Shown: positions 33,901 through 44,466 of the stretch, piece after piece
Position numbering within the stretch: position 1 is the stretch's first letter
Layout: each line of letters starts with the position of its first letter
NCBI GenBank assembly: GCA_958299035.1
Contig: CATQJL010000001.1
Span: forward strand, 53,184,333 to 53,248,332
DNA from: Cylicocyclus nassatus
Lineage: Eukaryota; Nematoda; Chromadorea; Rhabditida; Strongylidae
DNA length: 64,000 bases
Direction of reading: 5' to 3'
The notes under the pieces: generated by a model
The model's database searches: none
Told to the model about the DNA's origin: nothing
Seen by the model: the letters and a program-made list of their open reading frames with translations, nothing else
Made by a program: the position numbers and the translations under genes

Positions 33901-34091
33901 TACAATACCGCTCACAGAATGTGCAAAATTTCCGTAAATGTCGCGAAATTCCGAAAATGTCGCGGAATTCCGAAAATTCCGCGAACTTTCCGGAATTTCG
34001 CGAAGTTTCGCGAAATTCCAGGAATTTCGCGGAATTTTCGGAATTTCGCGGTATTCACGGAAATTTTGCATACTTTGTGAGCGGTATTGTA
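33901..34091. mobile_element. Palindromic MITE, right copy
   Basis: 191 bp, identical to the left copy at 31491-31681 except for two adjacent-region changes (GGAATTTTCGG here, GGATATTTCGG there). TA at both edges. It abuts the resumed CR1 ORF2. Confidence 0.9.
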
Positions 34092-34311
34092 CTGGATTTT
34101 TGTTCCTACCAGTGAAAGGTCTGGTTCTTTTAACCTGCAATATCCAAGAATTCGACGCAGAAAATACTTACTGATGTTTAATAATGTGTTTTGTAGGGGA
34201 GCTAGGTGGCTTTCGCGACTTCCTGTTGATACCACAAGTGCAGATAGTAGTCATATTTTCAGGAGTAGACTAAGAAGATTTGACTTGTCAAGTATCGCTG
34301 AAATTGATTAG
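34092..34311 (+). pseudogene. CR1 LINE ORF2, C-terminal 72 codons
   Basis: The frame that left the LINE at 31490 resumes here: the codon split by the insertion is completed, and the next residues are WIFVPTSERSG. It reads on through RRRKYLLMFNNVFCRGARWL and SRLRRFDLSSIAEID to a TAG at 34309-34311. A region ending in W..LP followed by F...L..F is usual at the C-terminus of CR1 ORF2 proteins. Confidence 0.85.
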
Positions 34312-35143
34312 CTTTGCCTGACGGTCATAGCCTTTTTATATCAGAGATGCTGGACTTGTATTCATTTGCTTGGGATGTGCTATACGGCTGTGTTTATGGA
34401 AGGATCTCCGATATAGGCTTTGTTTCCTACCACTTTTTCTTCCAATTTTCATATTTAAAATCTGCCATTTCAGGTGCTCTTTGGTCTTATGATGGTTTGC
34501 TTTTCAATTATGGCTATAAATTATGGCTTTGACGTCTTTCGTGTGTCTCCTCACGTTGCGTCATACTTGTAATTTTGGTGTACTCGTTTTCTTCTAGTTA
34601 CTAACCAGTCTCTCATCATCGTCTTAGTCCGAGTCTTTTTCGCTCAGCTATTCAGTATTCAATCATACAGCTTGCTGATTCAACCGAGTGATTTGTATGT
34701 GAATCTTTTCACCTTAGGGGTCATTGGGCTTCCCCAGCATTCCGGCTAGGCGGGGTTATGGTTACTAAACCTGTGCCAGTAGACCCGCCTGATAAGCTGT
34801 CGGTTTGCTTTTAAGATATAATACAAAGATCGTTCCGCTGGCAACGAGGGGGCATGAGTCCCATCTCCTTGGAGTTATAACTTTTGGAGTTATGAGTATC
34901 AATGCCTATCAATGCCTACATTTTTGTACATATCTAGCTATTAGCCTATCAACCTATTCAGTGCAAGCCGTTTCATCTTTCTTTCATTAGTCTGACTAGG
35001 ATTAGACTCGGATTCATATGATGATGTCTGCGTTCGTTTATCGCTTATTCCGCTGTATTACTAACTTCCGATGTGTGTTTTGTGTGTTCTTTTTCTTTTG
35101 TTTGTATTGGAACGCCTTGAGCGTACAAATGAAAATGAAAATG
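34312..35143 (+). other. CR1 LINE 3' untranslated region and tail
   Basis: Without long frames and pyrimidine-rich in places. It probably ends at GCCTTGAGCGTACAAATGAA followed by AATGAAAATG repeats near 35128-35143, the type of short-repeat tail usual for CR1-like elements. The end point is an estimate. Confidence 0.55.
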
Positions 35144-36014
35144 TTTTCATTGTGTATTATCACAGCAGGAAACTCCAGCTTATAGACCAACTGCAAATTA
35201 AGACATCCAAAAAAATGTCCCCAAAAAAGGTCTAAAATCTGTGCAGCAGTGTTTTTACGTATGCTGATTTTACTACGCACGAGTTTTCAAGCTTTTCAAA
35301 TGGCAATCACATTTTTGAAAGGCGTTGCAAAACACTTGTTACGGTGTATCGTTTGTTCCCCAGCAAATTCCCCATAGGTACCACGTCATCTCGCTGCCTT
35401 TCGCTATTTTGAACGTGTTGACCTCGGGCAGTTCCGTTGAAATCTCAGGAGAGACGTGTCAAAAAGAGCGAAAGGCAGCGTCGCACCACGTATGCACGCT
35501 GGCTCACATGGGAACTTTTCTGGGGGACACAGGATACCTCGCGTAAGTTTCGAAAAAAAGCATTACGGTTGAGTGCAAATTCTACATAAAGTGAGTGTCT
35601 TTAGAAATCTAAAGCAAGACTTTCAGCCCTTTTGATTCTTTTTCTTGGGGAAATGGCTCTTGCTGTTTTGAAACCTGCTTCAGTCTTACGGTAATTTTAC
35701 AACAGTGAAAAGCGATTGATAAATCTCCCCATACTCTAATTTGACGTCAGCCTACAGATTCACATACTGTTGGGACGCTTATATCCAATCGCAACTCTCA
35801 GTGAGGGTATAATCTTCTTTAAAGTACGAAAAATCTCTTCACAACCGTCATAGAAGTAGCTTCCAAGTTCCTAAATCTCTTCATGTCACGACTAAACCGT
35901 TTTTCCATCGTAAATTGTACCATAAGAATGTGTCCATTCTCAGCACTTACTTGAAACAATTTGTTCTTAGTGTTTTGGTCTTTAATAGGCAGTCTCAATG
36001 ACGTAAATTATTCG
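35144..36014. other. No gene; contains a foldback at 35345-35535
   Basis: GTTCCCCAGCAAATTCCCCATA (near 35350) and CACGTCATCTCGCTGCCTTT (near 35383) are answered by inverted relatives near 35510-35530 and 35463-35490. This indicates a foldback element of about 190 bp. Nothing else is recognised. Confidence 0.55.
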
Positions 36015-36375
36015 GTCAGTATTCGAAAATCGAATGATATTCGAAAATCGAATGATGTTCGAAAATCGAATAACATTCGAGAACCGAATAATATTCGAAA
36101 TTCGAATAATGAATGATATTCGATATTCGAATATTATTTGATTCGAAATTTTCATTTTCGAATGATATTCGATAGTCTAATATTCGAAATTTCCGATTTT
36201 CGAATAATATTCGAAAGTCGAATATCCGAAAATTCCAATTTTCGAATAATACTCGATAGTCGAATATTCGAAATTTCCGATTTTCGAATAATATTCGAAA
36301 GTCGAATATTCGAAAATTTCAATTTTCGAATATATTCGATATTCAAATATTCGAAAAAAATTTCGAATTTCCCCA
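36015..36375. repeat. TTCGAAT-rich low-complexity block, copy 3
   Basis: Dense reiteration of ATTCGAAAATCGAATAAT-like words, longer and cleaner than copies 1 and 2. Open frames of up to 123 codons on both strands are artefacts of it. Confidence 0.85.
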
Positions 36376-36377
36376 AG

Positions 36378-36490
36378 TATACAACACACACAACACACAA
36401 CACACACAACAACACAACACACACAACACACACAACACACACAACACACACAACACACACAACACACACAACACACACACACACACACGC
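36378..36490. repeat. (ACACACAAC)n microsatellite
   Basis: ACACACAAC units in near-perfect register, ending in a pure (AC)n run. It directly follows the TTCGAAT block. Confidence 0.95.
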
Positions 36491-37740
36491 AAAACGTAAA
36501 CATCCTTAGCCCGTTGTTACCAAAACGTAAACATCCTCCCTGTTTCTATAAGTCATGATACATAGATTTCCTCGAAAACAAGCTATTTCCTCAACCAACT
36601 CTATAGCTTTCGAAGTCATGGCCAGAAAATTATTTCGAAAAGAAAATAGCATTTCACTTCAAAGTAAAAACACCTGCGTCAATTACGTATCAGCCAAATA
36701 CGCTTTGGGGTAGGCGTAGAATTCAATTAAAGTTCACATGTAGCTCGTATTCACTGGATAATTTGATTTTTTCGGAATACGTAAATTATACTTTATTACT
36801 CGTCACGAATTTGAGAGCTCTAATTATTGAAAAATGATTTACGTTCAACAATACCACTTAAATATCGTTTGTGCATCCAATTTGCTTTTTACTTTATTTT
36901 GAATTAATCTCACTTTTTTCGTATTCGTTTCACTCTGCAACGACTACGAAAATTACTTAAAGATCTGACGCAAAAAATTGATAAATAACAGAACTCCTGA
37001 CTCTTTTATCCTGTTTTCTCTACTTTGAATATGGTAACTTTCAGCCTGCCTGTGTGTTATTCTACAGTTTACTCTTCAGCTGATTATCTTGAAAACTTCC
37101 GTGAATCAATAAATAGAATGCAGATGCATAGTGATGCAGAGTTTTCCTGACCGCTGAAAATAGGTGTGCTCGAATTCGAAATTCTTCCAAAACTAAAATA
37201 CAAGCACCTATTTCTAGAAAAGGAACGACGTCGCCATCAGTCATGCATATAGACGCGATAAAGCTCAGCCGCATCATCCGTAAAATAAGATTCATGGAGA
37301 TTCCCGGTGAGGACAACACATTCCAGTGTACATCTCATGATCTGGCTAAAAAAGTTAAATGCATGCTGCAACGCAGTGTGGATAATGAACTTATCCAATC
37401 AGTTGTAAATTTTGATAAATAATACGATTTTTTACATTCCAAAAACTGTATGCTTCATTATCTTATTGTTACGTCAAAGATATACATGAATTAACAAATT
37501 GGGCAAAAAAGCACTGCAAATAAATTTCAAGTTAGTGACGGTATATAGCGATGCCGAATCAAGAAGGTCGGTGAGACTGCCATTGCTCCAATACCCTATC
37601 GGACCTTCCCCAGTTTTCTTCTACATTTCTCAAGCTTTTCTGCCATCAGATGCTAGCTTCTAATCGCTTCAAGCGAATTTGAAAAGTATAGGAGTGATCA
37701 CGTTTGTTTGATTGAAGACAGTGTCTCGGCAGAAATCCAG
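36491..37740. other. No gene recognised (1.25 kb)
   Basis: AT-rich, frames below 90 codons, no repeat identified. GTAAACATCCT is duplicated near 36497 and 36525. Confidence 0.5.
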
Positions 37741-37992
37741 ATTTTCAATTTTCAAAGCCATAATGAACAACGGACTTTTTAGCGCAGGAAAGTGGTGAAA
37801 ATGAGCTTTTTTAAAAGCCTTCCAGGTCCTCATTCGGTTGAAAATACCTGCAAGTGGGTGGGCCCCAGAATGAAGGAGGCGGGGCGCGGAAAACTTCCGG
37901 CGTGTCTTTACTAAATGCGGGCCTGAAGCTTTGAAAAAAGCTCATTTTTCACCATTTTTGCGCGCTGAAAAGCCCAGATACGGATTTTTCAT
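37741..37992. repeat. Foldback repeat (about 250 bp)
   Basis: AGCGCAGGAAAGTGGTGAAA...TGAGCTTTTTT (near 37781) faces an inverted relative near 37920-37968. The outer ATCCAGATTTTC / CAGATACGGATTT segments also pair loosely. Confidence 0.65.
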
Positions 37993-38149
37993 GGCGAGAG
38001 CGCTCCGAAATTTTGAAGCATTGTGGCGTCGTTGAGCGAGTTCGACGTCATAAACCACTTCAAAAGAAGTGATCACTGCCATAGTTCTCAAAATTTGGCA
38101 AAGACTTATAATATAGTGATATTTCAAAGGAAAAGCTGCCTCACGAGCC

Positions 38150-38648
38150 GTCTACCCATCTTGCCTTATCAGAATATATCTTATCCGCACCGATCCATTG
38201 AAACAGCGCCGAGATCCAGTCTTGAAAAAGCAGGTAAAAAAGCGCTTTTTGAATTCAACAGCTCATAACTTCTTCAAAACTGCATGAATCATATTGCGAC
38301 TTCATAGGTTAGATTCTTCTCATCAAGAGCTTTCAGATGATAGATTCTCCCTGCGGCCTCCATCCTATACATTGAAGTGGGCTGGGGGGAGACTTTGTGA
38401 TGAAAAGTCTCCCCCCCCCCCCCCCAGGGCATAAGTCGTAGGAGGTCCTAAATCCCACATATTATAAATCATCTGAAAGCTCTTGATGAGGAGAATCTAA
38501 CCTATCAAGCCGCTACATGATTCATGCAGTTCTGAAGAGGTTAGCAGCTGAAGTTCAAAAAGCACTTTTTACCTGCTTTTTCAAGACCCTGGATCTCGGC
38601 GCTGTTTCAATGGATCGGTAGGCTAAGATATATTCTGATAAGACAAAC
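38150..38648. repeat. Foldback element of about 500 bp with poly-C centre
   Basis: TTATCAGAATATATCTTA (38166), CGATCCATTGAAACAGCGCC (38192), AAGCAGGTAAAAAAG, GATTCATGCAGTT-type and AAGAGCTTTCAGATGAT segments each recur inverted in mirror order to about 38645. The centre near 38405 has opposed GGGGGGAGACT and AGTCTCCCCCC. The arms are about 85-90 percent alike by eye. Confidence 0.85.
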
Positions 38649-39179
38649 CTTACTCTACAAAGCCTAAAAGTCGCAACGTCACACACCTTCACATTCAAGA
38701 TCTATATGAGTTTAACTGTCAGCTGTCATTAAACACGCTAAAAAGGCCTAATTCTTCAAATTTCTGTCTCTCGGCGACCACTTCTCAAATCGAACTGATT
38801 CTTTCACTATCTGGTAGAACAACACTTACCTTGTAAAATCTATGAAGTCGCAATTGCTGACATCTTCAACCGCAAGATTTATGAAAGTGGAATTTTCGCA
38901 TAAATTATCGTTATTTTATCATTCAAAATTCCGGTTCTCGGCAGTCATTTCCTGAATCGACCTACTTTCTTCGCAGTACGTTATGACAAAATTTACTTAA
39001 TAAAATCTGTAAAGTCTCGCTGAGTTTCACTTACAAATACACCATTTACTAAACACGTTTTCTCAAACATATGTGCCGCCTTATACATAAAAATATGCTT
39101 TCAGTAATCTTTTTTGCGTTTGTTTTGCTTATTTTCCTTCTTTATCGTCCAGCGAAAAAATTTTTATTGCAAAAGTGAA
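38649..39179. other. No gene recognised (0.5 kb)
   Basis: Phrases such as ACTTACCTTGTAAAATCTATGAAGTCGCAATTG and ACAAACCTTACTCTACAAAGCCTAAAAGTCGCAA recur loosely about every 150 bp, suggesting old degenerate tandem repetition. Nothing else is visible. Confidence 0.4.
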
Positions 39180-39567
39180 CGTGGTCACCCTGTACCAGCT
39201 CAAAAGTGAAGGTAGGGGGAGAATCGGATCCCACTATCGCACCTCTGCTCCCAGCCCCGCAGCTCAAATTTGCAAGAAATCGATAAAATTTTGAAAAACG
39301 GATAAGTTCAAAATCTAAAATTGTATTCGTAGTCAGCATGCTCGATTGCCTCCTATGCCAATTCCCAGCCCCACAAGTCAAACTTTACAAAAAAATCGAT
39401 AAAAATCGATAAAATCGATATTGATCGATGACGAAAAGTAGCCTATGACACCAGCCCCACGCCCTAATGTATGCGTGCAAGTTTGGTCCGGATCAGTTCA
39501 GATCTACTCGGAATACGTACAAACAGACACACAGACATACAGATAGACATTTAGCTTTATATATAAG
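39180..39567. repeat. Foldback repeat with terminal microsatellite, copy 2 (inverted)
   Basis: It contains the AAAAATCGATAAAATCGAT-rich centre, CCAAGTTTGGTCCGGAT-like end (GCAAGTTTGGTCCGGATCAG at 39477) and ACAGACACACAGACATACAG. It ends GCTTTATATATAAG, the reverse complement of the start of copy 1 at 1689. Confidence 0.65.
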
Positions 39568-39599
39568 ATTTATAAACAAAAACAGTGTGGCCCGCTCAC

Positions 39600-40145
39600 G
39601 AGCTCGTTTTTCAAAAAAACCACCCTTTTCTCCTGTAAACCAACTTCTCGCAAAAAAAACTTTCCTACAGGCCGTCTATGGGGTGCTATTGTAAGAAATT
39701 GCTCTTCGAGCCCCTACAAACAATATTTGGGATAAAACTACCAAATGGCATCGTACAAACCGATATTGAAAAAAAATCGTGCGGGCTATTACAGACGACG
39801 TTTCAAAGAAAATGCGCTATGGGCTGCCTTACACCGATCAATTATCAAAAGGAACTGTCTTATGGGCCGCTAAGAAGACCATCATTTTGAGGGAGAACCC
39901 TCTGTGGGCTGCTTAAAAATCGATATTCTCAAAGACATGTTCGAAAAAGAACGAGCTTTTTGCAAACCAACACTGAAAAAAAAATTGCCCTTTGTGTCAC
40001 TTCACCGTCACTCTAGGAAAAAACAGCCCTACAAACACTCGATCCAATATTTTTGAACAATGCCCTAAGAACCGCTTAGAGAACAATGTCTCAAGAAAGA
40101 AGCACCCTACGTCTCCCCTACAAACCAACATTTTAAGAAACGCTC
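39600..40145. repeat. Strongly decayed tandem repeat (about 43-55 bp unit)
   Basis: A phrase like GAAAATGCGCTATGGGCTGC...ACCGATCAATT returns in altered form at about 39700, 39780, 39820, 39860, 39900, 40030 and 40110 (TATGGGCCGCT, TGTGGGCTGCT, CGTGCGGGCTATT). The units differ in length and sequence, so the array is old. Confidence 0.5.
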
Positions 40146-40278
40146 GGCAACTCACAACTCACTAATCATGCAATCATTGTTGGCGTTATATTTTGTAGGC
40201 TTTTAGTCAGAGCCCTACTTCAAGCTTTATTTTCCAAGGCATCATCTTGTTTGTAGCCAGACCGCCTTAACGGCAGCC

Positions 40279-40291
40279 TATAGTGAATGAC
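40279..40291. repeat. SINE target-site duplication, left
   Basis: TATAGTGAATGAC, repeated exactly at 40577-40589. Confidence 0.88.
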
Positions 40292-40576
40292 AGGGGACGA
40301 GTGGCGTAGTGGTATGAGGCGCCGCCATGACCAGATCGGACACAGATTCGATCCCCGCCCCTGGGCCAACCAAGCCCTCTATCCTCTGGGGCTGGTAAAT
40401 CGACCAGAGTAAACTGGGAGGATAAAAGCACTGACTTGGAAACGGCTGGCCCCCGCAAGTCACTGTAATAGGCTCGCACGCATACAATTGCCTCTTCGAC
40501 TACGAAGTTAGTGCGTGCGTTCGGCGCATGCCCTCAGAGGGTATTGAAGACGCCGAATCCTTTATCCTTTATTTAT
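40292..40576 (+). mobile_element. tRNA-derived SINE (285 bp)
   Basis: The head (40292-40362) looks like a tRNA: AGGGG at the start pairs with CCCCT at about 40358-40362. An A box GTGGCGTAGTGG lies at 40301-40312 and a B box GATTCGATCC at 40345-40354, the internal RNA polymerase III promoter. A tRNA-unrelated body follows, then a short-repeat tail ATCCTTTATCCTTTATTTAT. Exact 13-bp duplications flank it. The partner LINE that mobilises it is not evident. Confidence 0.85.
40301..40354 (+). promoter_or_regulatory. RNA polymerase III internal promoter (A and B boxes) of the SINE
   Basis: A box GTGGCGTAGTGG and B box GATTCGATCC are 32 bp apart, within the usual range for tRNA-type promoters. Confidence 0.75.
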
Positions 40577-40589
40577 TATAGTGAATGAC
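40577..40589. repeat. SINE target-site duplication, right
   Basis: TATAGTGAATGAC, identical to 40279-40291. Confidence 0.88.
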
Positions 40590-41000
40590 GGCTATGGATT
40601 TAGATGTGTGTGAGGCAGTCTGGCCTGTTGTCCTACAAACTTACAGTTGCATAATTTATTTCACTGTATCTGTGATGTTCTGCATAGCTCTGCGCTTGCA
40701 TTTTCGGCTGCGACGTACATTTCATCCGTTTTTTTGGTGAGTTGCTTGCAATGCTTTACTGCAGATTTTGAAGCTGCAGGAGGCGATACCAGTTGTTATA
40801 AATTTTGAAGAGAGGTAGCTTTTGTCATTTTATTCTGCCCTTTAAAGATTCTCTTTGAGGCATATCGTTGATCTTCACAGTAAAGTATACCAAGAACAAT
40901 GAAAAAAACCAAAACAAACTTTAGCGCTTAATGGCTTGTTGCAAATCGTGGTCAAGAAGACTTAAAGAGAACTCAAAAAGGTGTAAGAGCAGATTCAGGA

Positions 41001-41411
41001 TACAAATTTTAGCAAAAGAAAAAAATAGATGTCTTGTTCGTGTGCATCATTCTAGACTATAAAAGGAAAAGTACCTGAAGTGCTGCACCTTCAGAAACAT
41101 TGTTTTCAAGCTGGTTCCAAATTTTCCATAGAGACTGTGAAATGTTTTTCCAGAAGGAGTATTGAGCGCTTGAAAGTCCAGATTAAGTATTTAGTAGCAT
41201 ATGTCTCACGAGAAGCGATTTACACTTCGGCATTTCGGCGATGATATACTCCTTCGTTATGATCGAGCTCAACACTCAATCGCGCGCTCCTGTTCTAACT
41301 TCTGATTTAAATTATCAGTTTATAAGATTACAGCATGATGGCTTGCATGTTTGAATGATTTGCAGGCGCCTGTCATTTGAGGTCAAGCAAGAGGTGCGGC
41401 AAAGAACCACT
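41001..41411. other. No gene recognised (0.4 kb)
   Basis: AT-rich with short frames only, and nothing recognised. Confidence 0.5.
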
Positions 41412-41996
41412 CAGATAATCACCGGGGGAAGGCGGCCATGCAAATTTTGAGCAAGCGGGCACCGGAAAAATAGTTCTTTGATTTCTTGCGGTCCGCTTGC
41501 AGACATTTGGAAAAATTTTAGCGAAATTTTAGACGAATGCTTGGAGAACAACCGCGATTTCATTACAGATTAGCTGCGGCGCAGTGGCCGCATTCTCGCG
41601 GACTTTCCGCGAGAAAATGCAAAATTTTCGGGTGCCGCACGGTCCTTTGTGGAGGACCGCGCAGCCTCCAGGTTTTTTCCGCTGAAAGAAAGTACCTCAA
41701 ACTTGAGTAATTAAACCATCGATGACACCTCTGCCATGTAGAGTCTCACCTTTGCTCGACGTACGCCCGAAACTGCTTAAAAAACGTCCGAGCGCCAGCT
41801 GAAATGACCAGCGCTCGCTGAAACAGATTATTTGACGAGCGCCTGCAGAAAATTCTGTGTTGCTGCCCGCTAGTAGGATATTAGACAGTAAAGGAAGTGT
41901 GTTGCCGCCCGCTGAAGGCTTGGCCACGCCCCAAAATTCTGCTGACCGCCTGCAGAAAAACGCGAGTTTGCGGACCGCCTGCCCCCGGCGATTATC
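41412..41996. mobile_element. CCGGGGGCAGGCGG-TIR element, copy D
   Basis: Left end CAGATAATCACCGGGGGAAG, right end CCGCCTGCCCCCGGCGATTA followed by TC. It contains the hairpin GCGGACTTTCCGCGAG, the hairpin GCACGGTCCTTTGTGGAGGACCGCGC, and GCGAGTTTGCGGACCGCC. This is the most complete copy of the family in the window. No transposase. Confidence 0.75.
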
Positions 41997-42919
41997 ACAT
42001 ACATCCCATCAGTTCGTCTCAACAAGCCCACTCAGATTACCATTTATCAACCGTAAGCATGAGGAAGAGGGCCTATCAAACACAATGATTTTATCGTTTC
42101 CGGATCAGTGTGTCACATAACCCCATAGACCAAGCTTCAAGTATGAAGTTTCCAGATGCCGCGCTACTTACAAGGGAAGGTAAATGACTCGCAGTGGATC
42201 TTCCCTATGAGATATATATCAGTCGAAAGGTCTTTGAGTGCTTATTTCAAAATAAACTTCCATATCTGCTACTTCCATATCTGCTCATCGGCTTAGTGAA
42301 CAAAGTTAGAGACATTTTTCCGCTTCCAACTTGCATGGCTAGATATTGCATAATGAGCTAAAATCGTAATAAATGCGACTTTGTCCCAATGTTACATGCC
42401 CAAAAGTCTGGGATATATTTATCACGCATAAAAAACAGATGGGAGTAGTTTTGGAGCTACTCTGTCGCCTTCGTCCGCAAAAGCCAACCAAAATTGGCAT
42501 CTGTGGCCAAACAAATGCCTGTAACTTTGTCCAGTAAACCGATAAGCAGATATGGAAGGTTGTTCTGAAATCAGCGTTTAAAGAGCTTTTGATTAATATC
42601 ATACCCTATAATAAAGCGCAGGGGGGACCATCGCACGTCAACAACCAGCAAGGATGTTTGCCCAGATCTTTGTCTTAACTTTTGCACTTTCGCTCGCTTC
42701 CATACTGTTTACCGTTACGATTCAACGCAGTCGCGTAAGTGCAACCTAATGACGTCATCGTATTTTGCGTTAACATGGCTTTCTCGATACGTTTACTATG
42801 AAATCAAGCTATTGAACACAACACCATAAAACTCCTCCTCACTCGACTCCTCAGTTCACATGCAAGCGTAATTGTAAGGTCTGATGCTTTTCGAAAGTCT
42901 TTAATTTTATTTCATTTGA
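41997..42919. other. No gene recognised (0.9 kb)
   Basis: Short frames only. CTTCCATATCTGCT is duplicated near 42257 and 42271. Confidence 0.5.
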
Positions 42920-44357
42920 CATCTCAAGACTGTGTGAACTTTCCAAATTGTTAACCACTAAGTGATAAGAAACATGGTGATGCGAATTGTCTTGAAACTG
43001 CGCTGGATGCAAAAAGCTCACTTAGCAACTAAATCATAGGTTCAGAAGACTGCATCTTAGAATTTCTGATTTTTCTTCAAAGACCGAAAATTTCAGAATT
43101 ATGTACTAAGAAAAACGTCACTGCGATCGTAATAGAATTTGAGAGCTACATGCTGTCTGTTTGCTGTCAGTGTAAAAAATATGAAAAGAAAGGGCTTCGC
43201 TAACCATCAACTCAACCCTTGCTAACCTCAGAAACATGTAGTTTTTGGCGCAATTTTGTCAAAACATTGCACAGCCCCAGACTTGGATGAATAGCTGAAT
43301 CTGGAGTTGACCTTTGATAATAGCTCTTTTATAGAATTCAAGTCACTAGCCTATCAAGATGAGTTGGAAATTGGGGTGGACTGTGGAGCTGGGTGGAAAA
43401 GCATGGATGTTGAACAATTTGGATAGCCCATATAGAACGCTAACGGGATTTGACATTAAGATTCTTGAATTGGAAAGAATTTGTGCACGCTTCCAACAAA
43501 GCATATTTTGTGAAGAGGAGGGGATGCTCTTCGATTCAAAAAATTCTATATTATAAGTTGGAATGTTGGTTAGAGTCGCAGCTGTTCGACAGTGTTCCCG
43601 GCCCTTTCATGACCGGGAACGTCGCTTATCACGCCCCAGGTTTTCATGCGAGCCCAAGAGATTTAATGGAGAGTGAAGTGTTGTGAAGTGTTGGGGTAGT
43701 TCGCAGAGCAGTCAATGAGGAGGGGAGGGCCCCGGCTGAAAACAGTCAATAGACTGTACATAGCTGGGAAAAGGTTCCCGAGCCCAACATAACCACCATT
43801 AGCAAACCGCAGACATGACGCGGAATCTTGAGGGCGTAGCGCATCATGTCAATTTTGACCTTATTCGGGGGGACAGACTGTAAAGGTGTAAGTTCGCAAT
43901 ATCTCAACGGCACCTCTGGGGCAAGACTTGAAACGACTAAGTAAGATCTGAAGGATGTGAGAGTGCGAGAAAAGAATGGTTGTTTGGAAAGTTTCGTAAG
44001 GGAAGCTTTTGGGTGAAAAGGAATTGAGGGAAAGTGGGATGGGGGGCATTTGGAGGGCATTGGGCAAAGTGGGCATTTTGGCTCGAAGAACTCAGGGAGG
44101 GCAGCAAAGCGCAAGTTTGCAAACTACAAGAGCATATATACCTGGGAAGCTGGGAGAAAACGGTAAAAATCTTTTGGCACTTTTGTTAGTACTTATGAAA
44201 CCACATAAAGCAGGAAACTTCTGACACTTATCTTTGTTAATCTTTGGATTCGTTGAATGTCTGCGCAAGAAAAGGTTTCCAGTTCTAGCTTTGAAGTCAC
44301 ATCCCACTTCACACACACAGCCAGTCCGAAGCGCCGCGAAGCGGCGCTTTGGACTGG
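42920..44357 (+). repeat. Left inverted arm flanking the satellite array
   Basis: The arm is the diverged reverse complement of 62189-63925. Strong matches are AACTTTCCAAATTGTTAACC (42948), ACATGGTGATGCGAATTG (42972), ACCATCAACTCAACCCTTGC (43203), GCCTATCAAGATGAGTTGGA (43350), CATAGCTGGGAAAAGGTTCC (43758) and the GGTTTCCAGTTCTAGCTTTG...CACACACACAGCC end. The arms differ in length by indels. I see no convincing conserved reading frame, so it appears noncoding. Confidence 0.85.
44321..44357. repeat. 37-bp GC-rich hairpin at inner end of left arm
   Basis: CCAGTCCGAAGCGCCGC and its inverted copy are separated by GAA, with one mismatch pair. The right arm has the same hairpin at 62189-62225. Confidence 0.92.
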
Positions 44358-44466
44358 TATATCTTATAGAGAAACTCCACTGCGAGTCATATGCGCTCCC
44401 TGTTTAGCAGAAAACGTCAGTTTTGAACATGATTACTTTTGTTGCAAAATGAGTTCGCTAGCTCTT

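Larger units (their letters stand above)
31493..34089. mobile_element. 2.6-kb composite insertion bounded by two 191-bp MITEs
   Basis: The insertion starts CAATACCGCTCA and ends TGAGCGGTATTG, with TA on both sides (31491-31492 and 34090-34091). Its two ends are complete palindromic MITEs (31491-31681 and 33901-34091) differing at two positions. Between them are a foldback with minisatellite, about 1.3 kb of unassigned DNA, a shorter MITE and a GGAGTGCGGC hairpin element. Removing the insertion and one TA joins the LINE ORF2 in frame, so it entered as a unit or grew from one MITE. Confidence 0.85.
28340..35143 (+). mobile_element. CR1-type LINE, split by a 2.6-kb insertion
   Basis: The order is ORF1 (28387-28881), ORF2 with endonuclease and reverse transcriptase (about 28880-31490 and 34092-34311), a 3' untranslated region, and a probable tail of short AATGAA-like repeats at about 35128-35143. 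Apart from the insertion at 31493-34089, ORF2 has no internal stop, so the element is fairly young. The limits at both ends are estimates. Confidence 0.85.
40150..41000 (+). repeat. Dispersed repeat, copy interrupted by a SINE
   Basis: Relative of 11930-12580, with the same landmarks in the same order. The SINE and its target-site duplication (40279-40589) interrupt it. Confidence 0.75.

Noticed and set aside
33705..34140. Frames of 136-146 codons with CGGVRRS- or NFAKFREIP-type repeats
   Set aside because: They cross MITE palindromes and the GGAGTGCGG hairpin. The repeats reflect DNA structure, not protein.
36138..36509. Repeat proteins of 108-123 residues over the TTCGAAT and ACACACAAC tracts
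   Set aside because: Low-complexity DNA, open on both strands.
40292..40362. Genuine tRNA gene
   Set aside because: The A and B boxes and acceptor ends are tRNA-like. However, the anticodon arm is not convincing, and the unit continues into a 285-bp body with tail and target-site duplications, so it is a SINE.
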